A program made the translations under genes and the position numbers. Positions 1 through 8,616 of a stretch of 37,144 nucleotides of DNA are shown piece after piece. This stretch comes from Planctomycetota bacterium (GTDB lineage: Bacteria; Planctomycetota; UBA1135; GCA-002686595), in NCBI GenBank assembly GCA_016795325.1, contig JAEUHY010000030.1, positions 1-37,144 on the forward strand, written 5' to 3'. Numbering within the stretch: position 1 is the stretch's first letter; each line of letters opens with the position of its first letter. The notes under the pieces are model-generated. The model was not told where the DNA came from, searched no databases, and saw nothing but the letters and a program-made list of their open reading frames with translations.

Positions 1-2472
1 GTCGTCGAACAGCGCGCCAGCGCCGCCGTTCGGCGCGTCCGTGCCGACGAACAGGATGCACGACTTGGCCGGCGGCATGCCGTGCGTGCGCAAGCTCAAG
101 TCGTTCTGCGCGATGCTCGCCGAGCCGTCGCCGCGCAGCAGGGCCGCGCGACCACTCGAATTCACGCAGCCGCTCTGCTCTTGAACAGGACTCGCGTTGA
201 GGCAGGCGCAGATCGTGTCGACGCCGCTGCCGAAGCAGTACGGCTCGCCCGGCGCCGCGCAGCGGTTCCACACACCCAGACCACCGGCGGAGGGCGTATC
301 GCCGAGTTGCTGGAACCCGCCCGTCACGAGAACGTCCACGCCGTCACCGAGGTCGGCGACGACCACCGAATTCACGCCAGAGCCGTTCTGACTGATGCTG
401 CTCTGGTCGAGGCCGCCCTCGTAGTGCGACCACGCCGAACCGTCCCAGCGCATCAGTCCGCCGCGTTCGCGGAAACCGTTCTGGCCCGGCAGCGTCGAGT
501 ACGTTCCGCCGGCGACCAGCGTCGAAGGCGTCGTGCCGTTGTCGACAGCGAGAGTCTTCACGTCGAAGCTCCAGCCGATGCCGAGCGGAGCGAAGTTGAC
601 GCCATCCCAGCTGGCGATGTTGACCGTGTTCGGAACGCCGCCCGCGCCGCCGAACGTGCCGCCGAAGTAGAGCTTCTCGCCCGTGCCATCGTCCCAGCGC
701 GCGAGCGCCTGCACCGAGCCGGCCGGAACGCCAGTGAGTCCGGGTCCAACCGCCGTCCACGTCGCGCCGTCCCACTTCGCGAGCCCACTTGCGAAGGTGG
801 AGGGGAAGAGCGCCGAGAAAAAGCCGCCGACGTAGAGCTTCACTCCGGCGCCGTCGTCGAACAGCTCGAGCGCGCGGCACGAACCGTCGGGCCCGCCGAT
901 CGCGGACCAGCTCACGCCGTCCCAGCAAATCACGAAGCCGGGGATCGTGGGATTTCCGCTCGGGCCGCCCGGCGATCCGGCCGCGTAGAGCCGCGGACCG
1001 GCGCCAGCGTCGAACCACTCGAGGTCGAGCACGGCGAAGTCGGGCATCGCGCCTACCGGCGACCACGTGCTTCCGTCGTAGACCTGCACGTCGTTCGCAG
1101 GAGCGCCGGCCAACGTCGTGAGCGCGCCGCCGACGAACAAGCGCTCGCCGTTGCCGTCGTCAAACGTCAGCAGCTTGTGCGCGAGACCGTACGGCGAACC
1201 GGGAACAGGCGACCACTGCATCTGCTCGTGCTTCCACACCACGGGCGCTCCGGGCACCGCGACGCCGAACGGAGGGTTGCTGATCGAGAACGGAGCAGAG
1301 CCCGAGCCGTCGTCGAACTCGACGATCGAGCGCGGATTGTGCGCGGGCGCCGAAGCCAGCGAGCGCCACGCGCCCTTGTGCAGGTAGCGCAGGCCGAAGC
1401 CGCCGCCGGCGACGAGCACACGCTGGACGCCGATCGTGAACTCGCGCAGCGTCTGCACGCGTGTCGGGAAGCCGACGATCGGAATCCCGCCGCTCAGCCC
1501 CGTCCACTGCGCGCCGTCCCACTCGGCGACCGCACGGTCCGCGCCGAGAACGAACTCCCCGCCCGCCTGCAGGCGCACGCCTGCGCCGGTGTTGTAGGCA
1601 GAGAAAGTGAACACGCGCGCGGGCAGGCCGGCGCCGTAGCTCGTCCAGCTCGAACCATCCCAACTCGCAACGCGCGCGGCGCTCTGGCTGCCGACCGCGG
1701 TGAAGTCGCCGCCCACGAACAGGCGGTCGCCGGCGCCGAGGTCGAGCGCCGCAAGCGCGTGCACCGGGGCGTTGGGCGCGTCGTTGACGGCGCTCCAACT
1801 CGCGCCGTCCCACACCGAGAGGAAGCTGCTCGAGCCGACGTCGCGACCGGCGTACAGCTTCGCGCCGGCGCCGTCGTCGAACACCGCCAGCGAGAGCACG
1901 TCGCCGTTCAGGCCGCCGCCGACGCCGCTCCAACTCGCGCCGTTCCAGCGAGCGATGTTCGTCGCCGGAGATCCGCCTGCCGCTGTGAAGCGACCTGCGG
2001 CGTACAGCGCGGGGCCGCTGCCGTCATCAAAGACCGCCAGCGCGTTCACCGTCGCGCCCGGCCCGGTCACGCCGCCGAGCACGTTGCTCCAGTTCGAACC
2101 GTCCCAGCGTGCGATGTTCTGGAGCGCGACAGCGGGAGCAACGGAGGAACTCAGCGAGCCGCCGACGTACAGCGCGTTCCCGGCCCCGTCGTTGAAGGTC
2201 GCGAGCGCTCGTGAAGTTCCGACCAGCCCGCCCCCGAGCGAGTGGAAGTCGGAGCCGTCCCATGCGATCACCGAACCGGCGATGGGAGCGCCGAGAAATC
2301 CCGTGCCGAAGGCGAGCACCAGTCGGTCCGTGCCACCGACTTCCCAGTTCGTGCTGGCCACCACTGGGGTCACGAAGGACTCCTTGAACCCCTCCAGCCA
2401 GTCATCGCACTGGGCTGTCGACAAGGGCGCCACGAGGCCCGCCACCATTGCGATTGAGATCGCACGCTGCAT
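1..2472 (-). CDS. Secreted WDG-repeat (beta-propeller-like) protein, 3' end outside window
   Basis: An open frame runs from ATG at 2472 to the left edge without a stop (824 codons seen). GGAG lies 6 nt before the ATG. The N-terminus is a signal peptide (MQRAISIAMVAGLVAPLSTA, cleavage before Q21). The body is about a dozen units of roughly 50-60 residues, each with a W-D-G-x-x-W core followed by ALAxFDDGxGxxLYVGG-like strands, as in propeller or delta-60-type repeats. After the repeats comes a Cys-containing tail starting YCFGSG and continuing through paired Cys and a G-S-A-S-I segment. I recall this tail as a recurrent C-terminal module of secreted planctomycete proteins. It probably acts outside the cytoplasm, at the cell surface or in the periplasm; no catalytic motif was seen. 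Function is unknown. The many long antisense open frames here are GC-rich shadows. Confidence 0.85.
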   Translation of the reverse strand, partial: MQRAISIAMVAGLVAPLSTAQCDDWLEGFKESFVTPVVASTNWEVGGTDRLVLAFGTGFLGAPIAGSVIAWDGSDFHSLGGGLVGTSRALATFNDGAGNALYVGGSLSSSVAPAVALQNIARWDGSNWSNVLGGVTGPGATVNALAVFDDGSGPALYAAGRFTAAGGSPATNIARWNGASWSGVGGGLNGDVLSLAVFDDGAGAKLYAGRDVGSSSFLSVWDGASWSAVNDAPNAPVHALAALDLGAGDRLFVGGDFTAVGSQSAARVASWDGSSWTSYGAGLPARVFTFSAYNTGAGVRLQAGGEFVLGADRAVAEWDGAQWTGLSGGIPIVGFPTRVQTLREFTIGVQRVLVAGGGFGLRYLHKGAWRSLASAPAHNPRSIVEFDDGSGSAPFSISNPPFGVAVPGAPVVWKHEQMQWSPVPGSPYGLAHKLLTFDDGNGERLFVGGALTTLAGAPANDVQVYDGSTWSPVGAMPDFAVLDLEWFDAGAGPRLYAAGSPGGPSGNPTIPGFVICWDGVSWSAIGGPDGSCRALELFDDGAGVKLYVGGFFSALFPSTFASGLAKWDGATWTAVGPGLTGVPAGSVQALARWDDGTGEKLYFGGTFGGAGGVPNTVNIASWDGVNFAPLGIGWSFDVKTLAVDNGTTPSTLVAGGTYSTLPGQNGFRERGGLMRWDGSAWSHYEGGLDQSSISQNGSGVNSVVVADLGDGVDVLVTGGFQQLGDTPSAGGLGVWNRCAAPGEPYCFGSGVDTICACLNASPVQEQSGCVNSSGRAALLRGDGSASIAQNDLSLRTHGMPPAKSCILFVGTDAPNGGAGALFDD

Positions 2473-2749
2473 TCGGTTCTCCGAGAGGAAACGCGCAGGC
2501 GAGCGTCCGCCCGGGCCCGCCGTGCGACGACACAGGCTCAGGGCCCCGAGTCTCGCCGCCAGCGTGTCCGCGCTGCCTGCAGGAACACATCAAGGATGCC
2601 AGCGGACGCGAGAACGGTCGAGGCGACCCGCAAAACTCGTCGGAAAGCGTCGAGGCGCAAGCCGGCGCGGATCGCCCGCAACGGCCTCGCCCCGGCTCGA
2701 CGACAAGAGCGAGGCTGGTCCGCATCGGTCCGCCCGTAAGCTGCCCGGC

Positions 2750-3661
2750 TTGCGCAAAGCCGTTCTCCAAGCCCTGATCGTCACGCTGATCTGGGGCGTT
2801 TCGTTCCTCGCCATCCGCATCGCACTCGAGGCCGCGGCCCCGCTGGGCGTGGTGTGGATGCGCAACGCCCTCGGCGCCGCGGTGCTGTTCGCGATCCTGC
2901 GCGCGCGCGGCGGAGCGCTGCTCCCTGAGAAACAGGACCGCGGCCGCGTGCTCGTGCTCGGCGCCCTGATGGCGGCGCACATGCTGATCCAGACGCTCTC
3001 GATGCGCTTCACCACCACGATGCGCGCGGGCTGGATCGTGGCCTTCATCCCCGCGGTGATCGCTGTCGGCGCGCGGCTGTTCTTGAAGCAGCGCATGCGC
3101 GCGATCGGCTGGTTCGGCATCGCGGTCGCGACGGGCGGCGTGTTCGTGCTCACGGCGACGCGGCCCGAGCAGCTCGCCGACGTCGGGCTCGGCGACCAAC
3201 TGATGTTGCTCTCGACGCTGACCTGGGCGTCGTACTCACTCGTGTCCACGAGCGCGGTCAAGCGCAACGGCGGCCTGCGCATCGCGTTCGCAGCGCTCGC
3301 ACTCTCTGCTGTTCCGACGGCTGCGATCGCCACGGCGCTCGGACAAACTTGGCAGAGCGAACCGACCCTGCGCGCGCTGCTCGCACTGCTCTTCCTCGGC
3401 GTGTGCGCGAGCGCCGTGGCGATGTGGCTGTTCTCGAGCGCGCTGGCCGTGCTCGGCCCCGAACGCACCGCCTCTTTCCAGTACCTGCAGCCGTTCGTCA
3501 CGCTCGCGGCGTCCTTCGCGTTTCTCGCCGAGCCGTTCACTCCGGCGCAGTTCCTCGGCGGCCCGCTCGTGCTCGCGGGTGTGTGGTTCGTACAGCGCGG
3601 CAAGCGCGAAGCGCAGTCCACGTCTACGCACGTCGCTGCAACGCCGGAGCCGCGCCGCTAG
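2750..3661 (+). CDS. EamA/DMT-family transporter
   Basis: A 303-residue integral membrane protein with about ten hydrophobic segments arranged as two EamA halves. The first half begins at IVTLIWGVSFLAIRIAL and the second at GDQLMLLSTLTWASYSL. The second half ends in the typical R-T-A-S-F-Q-Y-L-Q-P-F-V-T and L-x-E-P-F-T-x-x-Q-F-x-G segments. Members of this drug/metabolite transporter superfamily export or exchange small metabolites across the inner membrane; the substrate cannot be read from sequence. The frame stays open far upstream, but the residues before 2750 are Arg/Pro-rich and not transporter-like. The TTG at 2750, just before the first membrane segment, is therefore chosen; no clear ribosome-binding site supports it. 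The gene is divergent from the WDG-repeat gene, with 277 bp between them. Confidence 0.85.
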   Translation: MRKAVLQALIVTLIWGVSFLAIRIALEAAAPLGVVWMRNALGAAVLFAILRARGGALLPEKQDRGRVLVLGALMAAHMLIQTLSMRFTTTMRAGWIVAFIPAVIAVGARLFLKQRMRAIGWFGIAVATGGVFVLTATRPEQLADVGLGDQLMLLSTLTWASYSLVSTSAVKRNGGLRIAFAALALSAVPTAAIATALGQTWQSEPTLRALLALLFLGVCASAVAMWLFSSALAVLGPERTASFQYLQPFVTLAASFAFLAEPFTPAQFLGGPLVLAGVWFVQRGKREAQSTSTHVAATPEPRR

Positions 3662-3681
3662 CACGCTGGCGTGCGGCCCGG

Positions 3682-3718
3682 CCCAACGTTGGGAATCTCT
3701 GCATTGCAGTGCAGGAGA
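3682..3718. promoter_or_regulatory. Palindrome and small hairpin between EamA and peptidase genes
   Basis: The 93-bp gap holds a perfect 12-bp palindrome, CCCAACGTTGGG (3682-3693). It is followed at about 3698-3716 by a short hairpin with CTGCA/TGCAG arms. Either could be an operator or a transcript end. No T-run follows, so this is a structural observation only. Confidence 0.3.
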
Positions 3719-3754
3719 GCACCCGGACGCGCGCCGCCCAACTAGCATGAGTTC

Positions 3755-5824
3755 ATGCTCAGGCTCACGCTGGTGACGTTCGCGTTGAGCGGAACCCTTG
3801 TCGCGCAGACAACGCTTCCGGCGCTGCCGAGCGGTGGCCCGCATTCGGAGAGCTATCGAACTGCGCTCGTCGAGTTGAACGAGCAACTGCGCGCTGCAGC
3901 GCCGCCGGTGAGCGAGCGCGAGGAGCGCGAGTGCTTGAGCTGGATGCGCGCGGCCAATCCTCAGGCCGTGCGCACGCTCGTCGGGCATCGTGTGATCGTG
4001 TTGGCGACGGATGGTTTCGCAAAGAGCGCGGAAGCGAGCGAGTTCCTGCGCTACGCGGACCTGGGCTACTGCGTCCTCGCGCACCTGTGGGGAGTCGATC
4101 CCGTCGCGCGCGTCGGACGGCGCGTCGTGATCTGGCCCGACCCGGCGATGGAGCGTGGCCACCGCTGCGTCGGCGCGGAACTGCGCGTTCACGTCGGCCG
4201 CGCGGACTGGGACAACGCGCAGTGGTTCGAGCGCTACTTCCACGAGTTCACGCACGGCTTCCAAGTCGAACACCGCGCCGGCCATCTGATGCTAGGCGGT
4301 TTCTACGAGGGCTGGGCCGAGTTCATGCAAGCAGCCGTCGTCGAGCACCTCGCCCCGCTCAACAGCTCGTTCGAAGCGCGCAGCGAACACTACGCGTCGC
4401 ATCTTCCCGCCGCGGCGCAGCGCGAATACCTCGACACGCGTCTGCCCATCGAAGAGATCGTCGCGTACGACCCGGCCGCTGGGCTCTTGATGGAGCTCGT
4501 GAACTCAACGGCGAAGTCGCCGCGCGGTCCGCGCGATTGGGGCGCGATCCGGGCGCTCCTGCAGTCCCCCGCGTCGGCCGACCGCGCGACGCCCTGGCGT
4601 CTGTGGCCCGCGCGCATGGCGAACGACTTGAGCGCGGCGTTCGGCGCGGAGCGCGCCCGGCCCATCCTGGCCAGGTACCGCTTCCCGCTCGACGACGCTT
4701 CGCTCGCAGCGGCGCGCGCGAGCACGTCGAGTGCGGAGACGACGCCTCGTCGGCCCGCGGCAGCGCGTTGGAGCGTGCTCGGACCATTCCCCAAGCGCGC
4801 GGACGACGGGCTGGAACTCGATCCGTTCAACGCAGCCGACTTGGCGTGGCGCTGGGCGCGCACGCCGGACGAGAGCGTTGCGCCCGCGCTCGACGTGGAA
4901 CGCGCCGGGACTTGGCGCAGCGTCGCGCCCGACGGGAACGGGAACGTGCCGCTCGCGAGCGCGGAAGGCGAACCCGCGTACTTCTACCTCGCGGCCACAC
5001 TCCCCGCGGAGCTGCGCACACGCCTCACCCTCTTCATCGCTTCGGACGACGACTGCGCGGTGTGGCTCGACGGCGAACTCGTGCACCACTTCCGCGGCGA
5101 GCGCGGCTGCACGCCGAGCCATCCGGACGTCGCCTACGCCGACGCAACGTCTTCGCGGGGACAGCTCGTCGCGCTCGTGGCCAATCGCAACGGAGCGAGC
5201 GCGTTCTCGCTGATGGCGGCCGTCGGCGGCCTGCTGTTCGAAGGCTTCGAGCAGCGCAGCACGGCCAAACTCGCGAGCGAGCGCACCGCCGCCGTCGCAT
5301 ACCTCGGCTCGCGACGCCATCAGCAACCCGTTCGCGCGTTGCTCGAGCGCGCCGCGCGCGATTCCGACTCTCCGCTGCGACGCGAGGCGCTGACTTGGAG
5401 CTCCGCGGCGAAGACGGGCGCGCTGCGCGAAGCCGAGGACGCGTACTTCTACGGCTCGGTCCGCGGCGGTTACTTCGGGAACAACCGCGGCGCGTCGGGC
5501 GGCCAGTGCGTGGCGCGCAACTGGGGCGGCGACGCCCGGAACTGGCTCGCGCTGCCGCTCGTCGTCGCAAAGCCTGGCGCACAACGCGTGAGCGTGCGTT
5601 ACGCGACGCCGTACGACGGCTCGCTGCGCGTTCGCGTGCGCTCCGGCGACCGAGTGCTGTTCGTGAGCGGCGCGCTGCGGCTCGCGCCGAGCGGCGCGGA
5701 CTGGAACTCTTGGAAGGAACTCGACGTGACGACCGGCGCGCTCGAACCGGGCGTGGTGTACGTGGAGTTGTTCGAGCCCGCCGGCGCGCCGGATATCGAC
5801 TGGATCGCGCTCGAGGCGCGTTGA
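3755..5824 (+). CDS. Secreted HExxH metallopeptidase-like protein with CBM6-like C-terminus
   Basis: 689 residues. An N-terminal signal peptide is seen (MLRLTLVTFALSGTLVA, cut before Q). A zinc-binding HExxH motif, HEFTH, is at residues 163-167, followed by EGWAEF at 185-190, where Glu185 or Glu188 could be the third ligand in gluzincin fashion. Residues about 330-500 open with W-S-V-L-G-P-F-P and contain a W-L-D-G strand, resembling the beta-sandwich domains (PA14/glycoside-hydrolase accessory type) of secreted planctomycete proteins. The last 120 residues end D-I-D-W-I-A-L-E-A and carry the W-N-S-W-K-E-L-D-V strand typical of CBM6/CBM35-like carbohydrate-binding modules. It likely acts outside the cell on a glycosylated or polysaccharide-associated substrate (inference). 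The ATG at 3755 is the first codon giving a signal peptide. No specific peptidase family is assigned. Confidence 0.8.
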   Translation: MLRLTLVTFALSGTLVAQTTLPALPSGGPHSESYRTALVELNEQLRAAAPPVSEREERECLSWMRAANPQAVRTLVGHRVIVLATDGFAKSAEASEFLRYADLGYCVLAHLWGVDPVARVGRRVVIWPDPAMERGHRCVGAELRVHVGRADWDNAQWFERYFHEFTHGFQVEHRAGHLMLGGFYEGWAEFMQAAVVEHLAPLNSSFEARSEHYASHLPAAAQREYLDTRLPIEEIVAYDPAAGLLMELVNSTAKSPRGPRDWGAIRALLQSPASADRATPWRLWPARMANDLSAAFGAERARPILARYRFPLDDASLAAARASTSSAETTPRRPAAARWSVLGPFPKRADDGLELDPFNAADLAWRWARTPDESVAPALDVERAGTWRSVAPDGNGNVPLASAEGEPAYFYLAATLPAELRTRLTLFIASDDDCAVWLDGELVHHFRGERGCTPSHPDVAYADATSSRGQLVALVANRNGASAFSLMAAVGGLLFEGFEQRSTAKLASERTAAVAYLGSRRHQQPVRALLERAARDSDSPLRREALTWSSAAKTGALREAEDAYFYGSVRGGYFGNNRGASGGQCVARNWGGDARNWLALPLVVAKPGAQRVSVRYATPYDGSLRVRVRSGDRVLFVSGALRLAPSGADWNSWKELDVTTGALEPGVVYVELFEPAGAPDIDWIALEAR

Positions 5825-5876
5825 CTCCGAGTTCCTGCGCCGCGCACAGCGCGAACGTGCGCGACCGCACTCGGAG
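5825..5876 (+). terminator. Nested stem-loop directly after the peptidase stop codon
   Basis: CTCCGAGT (5825-5832) pairs with ACTCGGAG (5869-5876). Inside it CGCGCAC (5841-5847) pairs with GTGCGCG (5857-5863). The structure starts at the base after the stop codon. It lacks a T-run, so it may be a weak or Rho-assisted end, or only an RNA-stabilising hairpin. Confidence 0.45.
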
Positions 5877-6197
5877 GCTGCCCAACTCGTCGTGAGGTTC
5901 GATCGGGAGATCGATGCGTTGCATGGTCGGGACCGGCGGCTGCAGCCGAACCCAGCAGCAACCGTCCCGAGCTGCGGCGCGACCGGGCGAATGGCAGCAA
6001 CGGACCTCGACCGTTCGGCGGCTCTTCCCGGTCGAACGAGTGGAAGTACCGATGGCGGCGTTCGCCGCGCCTGCTCTAGTGACCCGTGCACGGCACGCCG
6101 CCGGTGATTCGGCGAAGCCGCACGGATCGCCGCGCCGGCCGCGCACTTCGCGCCGCGCCTCAGGGCGAGCGCTCATGCACCCACCTCGGAGATCAGC
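5877..6197. other. Intergenic stretch without a supported gene
   Basis: Together with the hairpin before it, this makes a 373-bp gap between the peptidase and hydrolase genes. Open frames cross it on both strands, but they are Arg-rich, lack starts with ribosome-binding sites, and resemble no family I know. The only clear signal is GGAG shortly before the TTG start at 6198. I see nothing else. Confidence 0.5.
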
Positions 6198-7022
6198 TTG
6201 GGCACGGTCACAACACGCGACGGCACGCAGCTCTACTACAAGGACTGGGGCGCCGGCCCGCCGGTCGTGTTCAGCCACGGCTGGCCGCTCAACTCGGACA
6301 GTTGGGAAGCCCAGATGCTGCACCTGGCTTCGCATGGGTTCCGCTGCATCGCGCACGATCGGCGCGGTCACGGGCGCTCGGACCAAACCTGGCACGGCAA
6401 CGACATGAACACGTTCGCCGATGACCTGGCGGCGCTGCTCGAGTCGCTGGACTTGCAGCGCGTGTTCCTGATCGGCTTCTCGATGGGCGGCGGAGAGGTC
6501 GCGCGCTACATCGGCCGGCATGGCTGCAACCGACTGTCCGCCGCGGCGCTGGTGTCGGCCGTGCCGCCGCTGATGCTGCAGACCGCGGAAAATCCCGACG
6601 GAACGCCGCTCAAGGTCTTCGACGAGCTGCGCGCGAACTCGCTGGCCGATCGCTCCGAACTGTACCGCTCGCTGGCTCGTGGGCCCTTCTTCGGCGCCAA
6701 CCGCGCGTTCTCGAAGGTCACTCGCGGCGCGATCGACTCCTTCTGGCTCCAAGGCATGCAGGCTGGCCACAAGAGCGCCTTCGACTGCATTCGCGCCTTC
6801 TCGGAGACGGACTTCACGCACGATCTCGCCAGCTTCGACGTCCGCACGCTGATCGTTCACGGTGACGACGACCAAGTTGTTCCGATGGCGGCGGCGGGTC
6901 AGTCGGCGGCGCGGCTCGTCCACGGAGCCGAGTTCGTCGTCTACGGCGGAGCGCCGCACGGACTTGCGGTCACGCACCGGGACAGGCTGAACGAAGATCT
7001 CTTGCAGTTCGCCAGAGGGTGA
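6198..7022 (+). CDS. Alpha/beta hydrolase, non-haem chloroperoxidase/arylesterase type
   Basis: 274 residues, the usual length for this family. The catalytic triad is visible: nucleophile Ser95 in G-F-S-M-G-G-G, the acid Asp in H-G-D-D-D-Q-V-V-P (223-225), and His254 in G-A-P-H-G-L. The stretch [10 protein letters not shown] after the nucleophile is characteristic of cofactor-free haloperoxidases and the related Pseudomonas-type arylesterases. It is a cytoplasmic enzyme with no signal peptide. It most likely hydrolyses esters; perhydrolysis is a side activity of the family, so 'chloroperoxidase' should not be read as the physiological role. The start is TTG at 6198, with GGAG about 7 nt upstream; the next Met is well inside the fold. 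Confidence 0.9.
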   Translation: MGTVTTRDGTQLYYKDWGAGPPVVFSHGWPLNSDSWEAQMLHLASHGFRCIAHDRRGHGRSDQTWHGNDMNTFADDLAALLESLDLQRVFLIGFSMGGGEVARYIGRHGCNRLSAAALVSAVPPLMLQTAENPDGTPLKVFDELRANSLADRSELYRSLARGPFFGANRAFSKVTRGAIDSFWLQGMQAGHKSAFDCIRAFSETDFTHDLASFDVRTLIVHGDDDQVVPMAAAGQSAARLVHGAEFVVYGGAPHGLAVTHRDRLNEDLLQFARG

Positions 7023-7071
7023 AGAGCACCCAACACGAGCGCCCGGTCCGACTCCTGCGAGAGGCGCCGTG

Positions 7072-7102
7072 GTCGCCCACGTACAGGCCCCTGCCGGGCG
7101 AC
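7072..7102 (+). terminator. Hairpin between hydrolase and lemA
   Basis: GTCGCCC (7072-7078) pairs with GGGCGAC (7096-7102), with an inner CAGG/CCTG pairing in the loop. It lies about 50 bp after the hydrolase stop and 34 bp before lemA. It could end the first transcript or sit in the lemA leader. No T-run is present. Confidence 0.4.
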
Positions 7103-7136
7103 GCTCGAGACCTACTCACAAGGTGAACAACTGACC

Positions 7137-7808
7137 ATGAAGCGATTCCACTCTCCGGCCGCGTTCGCATCCTCTCTCGACGGCGTCGCTCGCCGCGGCG
7201 CGATCAGCAAGGGCTGCTTGATCGGGCTCGCGGTGGCCGGCGCACTCGTGCTCGGCCTCGTGGTCCTGCTGTGGGGCGGCTACAACTCGCTGGTCGGCAC
7301 GCAGGAGGACGCTCGGCAGAAGTGGGCGCAGGTCGAGAACCAGTACAAGCGCCGCTTCGAGCTCGTGCCCAACCTCGTAGAGACGGTGAAGGGCGCGGCG
7401 AACTTCGAGCAGGAGACGATCCAGAACGTAACCCAGGCGCGAGCATCGGTCGGGCGCGTGCAGTTGCCGGCGGGGTTGCCGACGGATCAAGCGCAGCTCG
7501 ATGAGTTCGGCAAGGCGCAGGCGCAGCTCGGCGGGGCGCTGTCGCGACTGCTGGTCGTTTCCGAGCAATATCCGCAGCTTCGGGCCACCGAGAACTTCCG
7601 CACGCTGCAAGATCAGCTCGAAGGCACGGAGAACCGCATCGCTGTCGCGCGAGAGGACTACACCCGCGCGGTCGCGAGCTACAACAAGTCCGTTCGCACG
7701 TTCCCCAAGAACCTGCTCGCCAACGCGTTCAACTTCCCGCCGCTGCCGCAGTTCACTGCGCCCGCCGAAGAACAAGTCGTCCCGAAAGTTGATTTCGGGG
7801 CCAAGTGA
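7137..7808 (+). CDS. lemA: LemA family protein
   Basis: 223 residues. A single transmembrane segment (about 24-46, C-L-I-G-L-A-V-A-G-A-L-V-L-G) precedes the LemA core. The core has Y-N-S-L-V, the W-A-Q-V-E-N-Q-Y-K-R-R-F-E-L-V-P-N-L-V-E-T-V-K segment that is the family's hallmark, and a helical region ending S-V-R-T-F-P-K-N-L-L-A. LemA proteins are membrane-anchored helical bundles of poorly known function, very often encoded beside TPM-domain proteins, as here. The next gene starts 7 bp after this stop, so these are co-transcribed. The N-terminal tail of about 22 residues before the membrane segment is slightly long. The ATG at 7137 is supported by an AAGGTG-like site about 12 nt upstream. 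Confidence 0.93.
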   Translation: MKRFHSPAAFASSLDGVARRGAISKGCLIGLAVAGALVLGLVVLLWGGYNSLVGTQEDARQKWAQVENQYKRRFELVPNLVETVKGAANFEQETIQNVTQARASVGRVQLPAGLPTDQAQLDEFGKAQAQLGGALSRLLVVSEQYPQLRATENFRTLQDQLEGTENRIAVAREDYTRAVASYNKSVRTFPKNLLANAFNFPPLPQFTAPAEEQVVPKVDFGAK

Positions 7809-7815
7809 GCGCGCT

Positions 7816-8616
7816 TTGAGTGCTCAGCTCGAGCGCTGGCTCGCCGGGTCAGGCGTCGCGAAGCGCCTGGCGCTCGTGTGCGTGCTGCTGGCTGCGCTTT
7901 CGGGCGCGTTGAGCGCCGCGCGGGTGGTCGCGCAGGAACTCGCGCTGCCGTCGAACGAAGGCTGGGTCACCGATCGTTCGGGCGTGCTGCAACCGGCGCA
8001 GGAACGCGCGCTCGAGAGCCAGATCGAAGCCGTGCACCAAGCCAGCGCCAACGAGATCGCGGTGCTCGTGCTCGCAGAGCTCGGCGGCCAGCCGATCGAA
8101 CGTGTCGCGCTCGAAGCCGGGCGTCGCTGGAAAGTCGGGAGCAGCGCGAAGAACAACGGCGTCGTGATCGTCATCGCCGTCGCCGAGCGCAAAGTGCGAA
8201 TCGAGGTCGGCTCCGGTCTCGAGGGCGAACTCACCGACGCGAAGTCCGGGCGCATCATTCGGGAGGTGCTCACCCCGCGCTTGCGTGACGGTGACTACTA
8301 CGGCGGGTTGCGCGATGCGGTGACCGCCATCGAAGCGGTGCTCTCAGGCGACCCGCTTCCCGCGCGCACCGGCGGCGGCGCGCAGGGCGCCGCGGCGCTC
8401 GGGCTGACGCTGCTCTTCTTGGCGATCGTGATCTTCCTCGCCATCGTTGCGCGCCGCGGCGGACGCGGATCGTCCGCGCTCCCGTTGATCCTGGCGAGCC
8501 ACATGCTCAGTCGCGGTGGCGGCGGTGGCGGCGGCGCGTTCGGCGGCTTCGGCGGCTTCGGCGGGGGCGGCGGGGGCGGCGGCTTCAGTGGCGGCGGCGC
8601 CTCGGGAGGTTGGTGA
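7816..8616 (+). CDS. TPM-domain (YgcG-type) membrane protein with Gly-rich tail
   Basis: 266 residues from TTG at 7816, 7 bp after lemA. A signal-type hydrophobic segment comes first (A-L-V-C-V-L-L-A-A-L-S-G-A-L). A TPM domain of about 140 residues follows, including the V-T-D-R-S-G-V-L start, N-N-G-V-V-I-V-I-A-V-A-E-R-K-V-R-I-E-V-G-S-G-L-E-G and G-D-Y-Y-G-G-L. Then come a second transmembrane segment (L-G-L-T-L-L-F-L-A-I-V-I-F-L) and a tail of G, F and S ending GGGASGGW. The Gly-rich tail is normal for this family. The domain faces the periplasm. TPM domains are reported as acid phosphatase-like in plants and as assembly factors in bacteria; the exact role here is unknown. Codons upstream of 7816 in the same frame are a shadow of lemA. 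Confidence 0.88.
   Translation: MSAQLERWLAGSGVAKRLALVCVLLAALSGALSAARVVAQELALPSNEGWVTDRSGVLQPAQERALESQIEAVHQASANEIAVLVLAELGGQPIERVALEAGRRWKVGSSAKNNGVVIVIAVAERKVRIEVGSGLEGELTDAKSGRIIREVLTPRLRDGDYYGGLRDAVTAIEAVLSGDPLPARTGGGAQGAAALGLTLLFLAIVIFLAIVARRGGRGSSALPLILASHMLSRGGGGGGGAFGGFGGFGGGGGGGGFSGGGASGGW

Noticed and set aside
82..2214. 710-codon plus-strand open frame with repeated R-A-V-P segments
   Set aside because: Its periodicity is the mirror of the WDG repeats on the minus strand, which has the signal peptide, ribosome-binding site and Cys-containing tail.
5880..5930. Minus-strand peptide M-Q-R-I-D-L-P-I-E-P-H-D-E-L-G in the gap after the peptidase gene
   Set aside because: It looks protein-like for about 40 residues, but it runs on into the peptidase gene in an antisense frame and has no clear ribosome-binding site. 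A gene remnant cannot be excluded.
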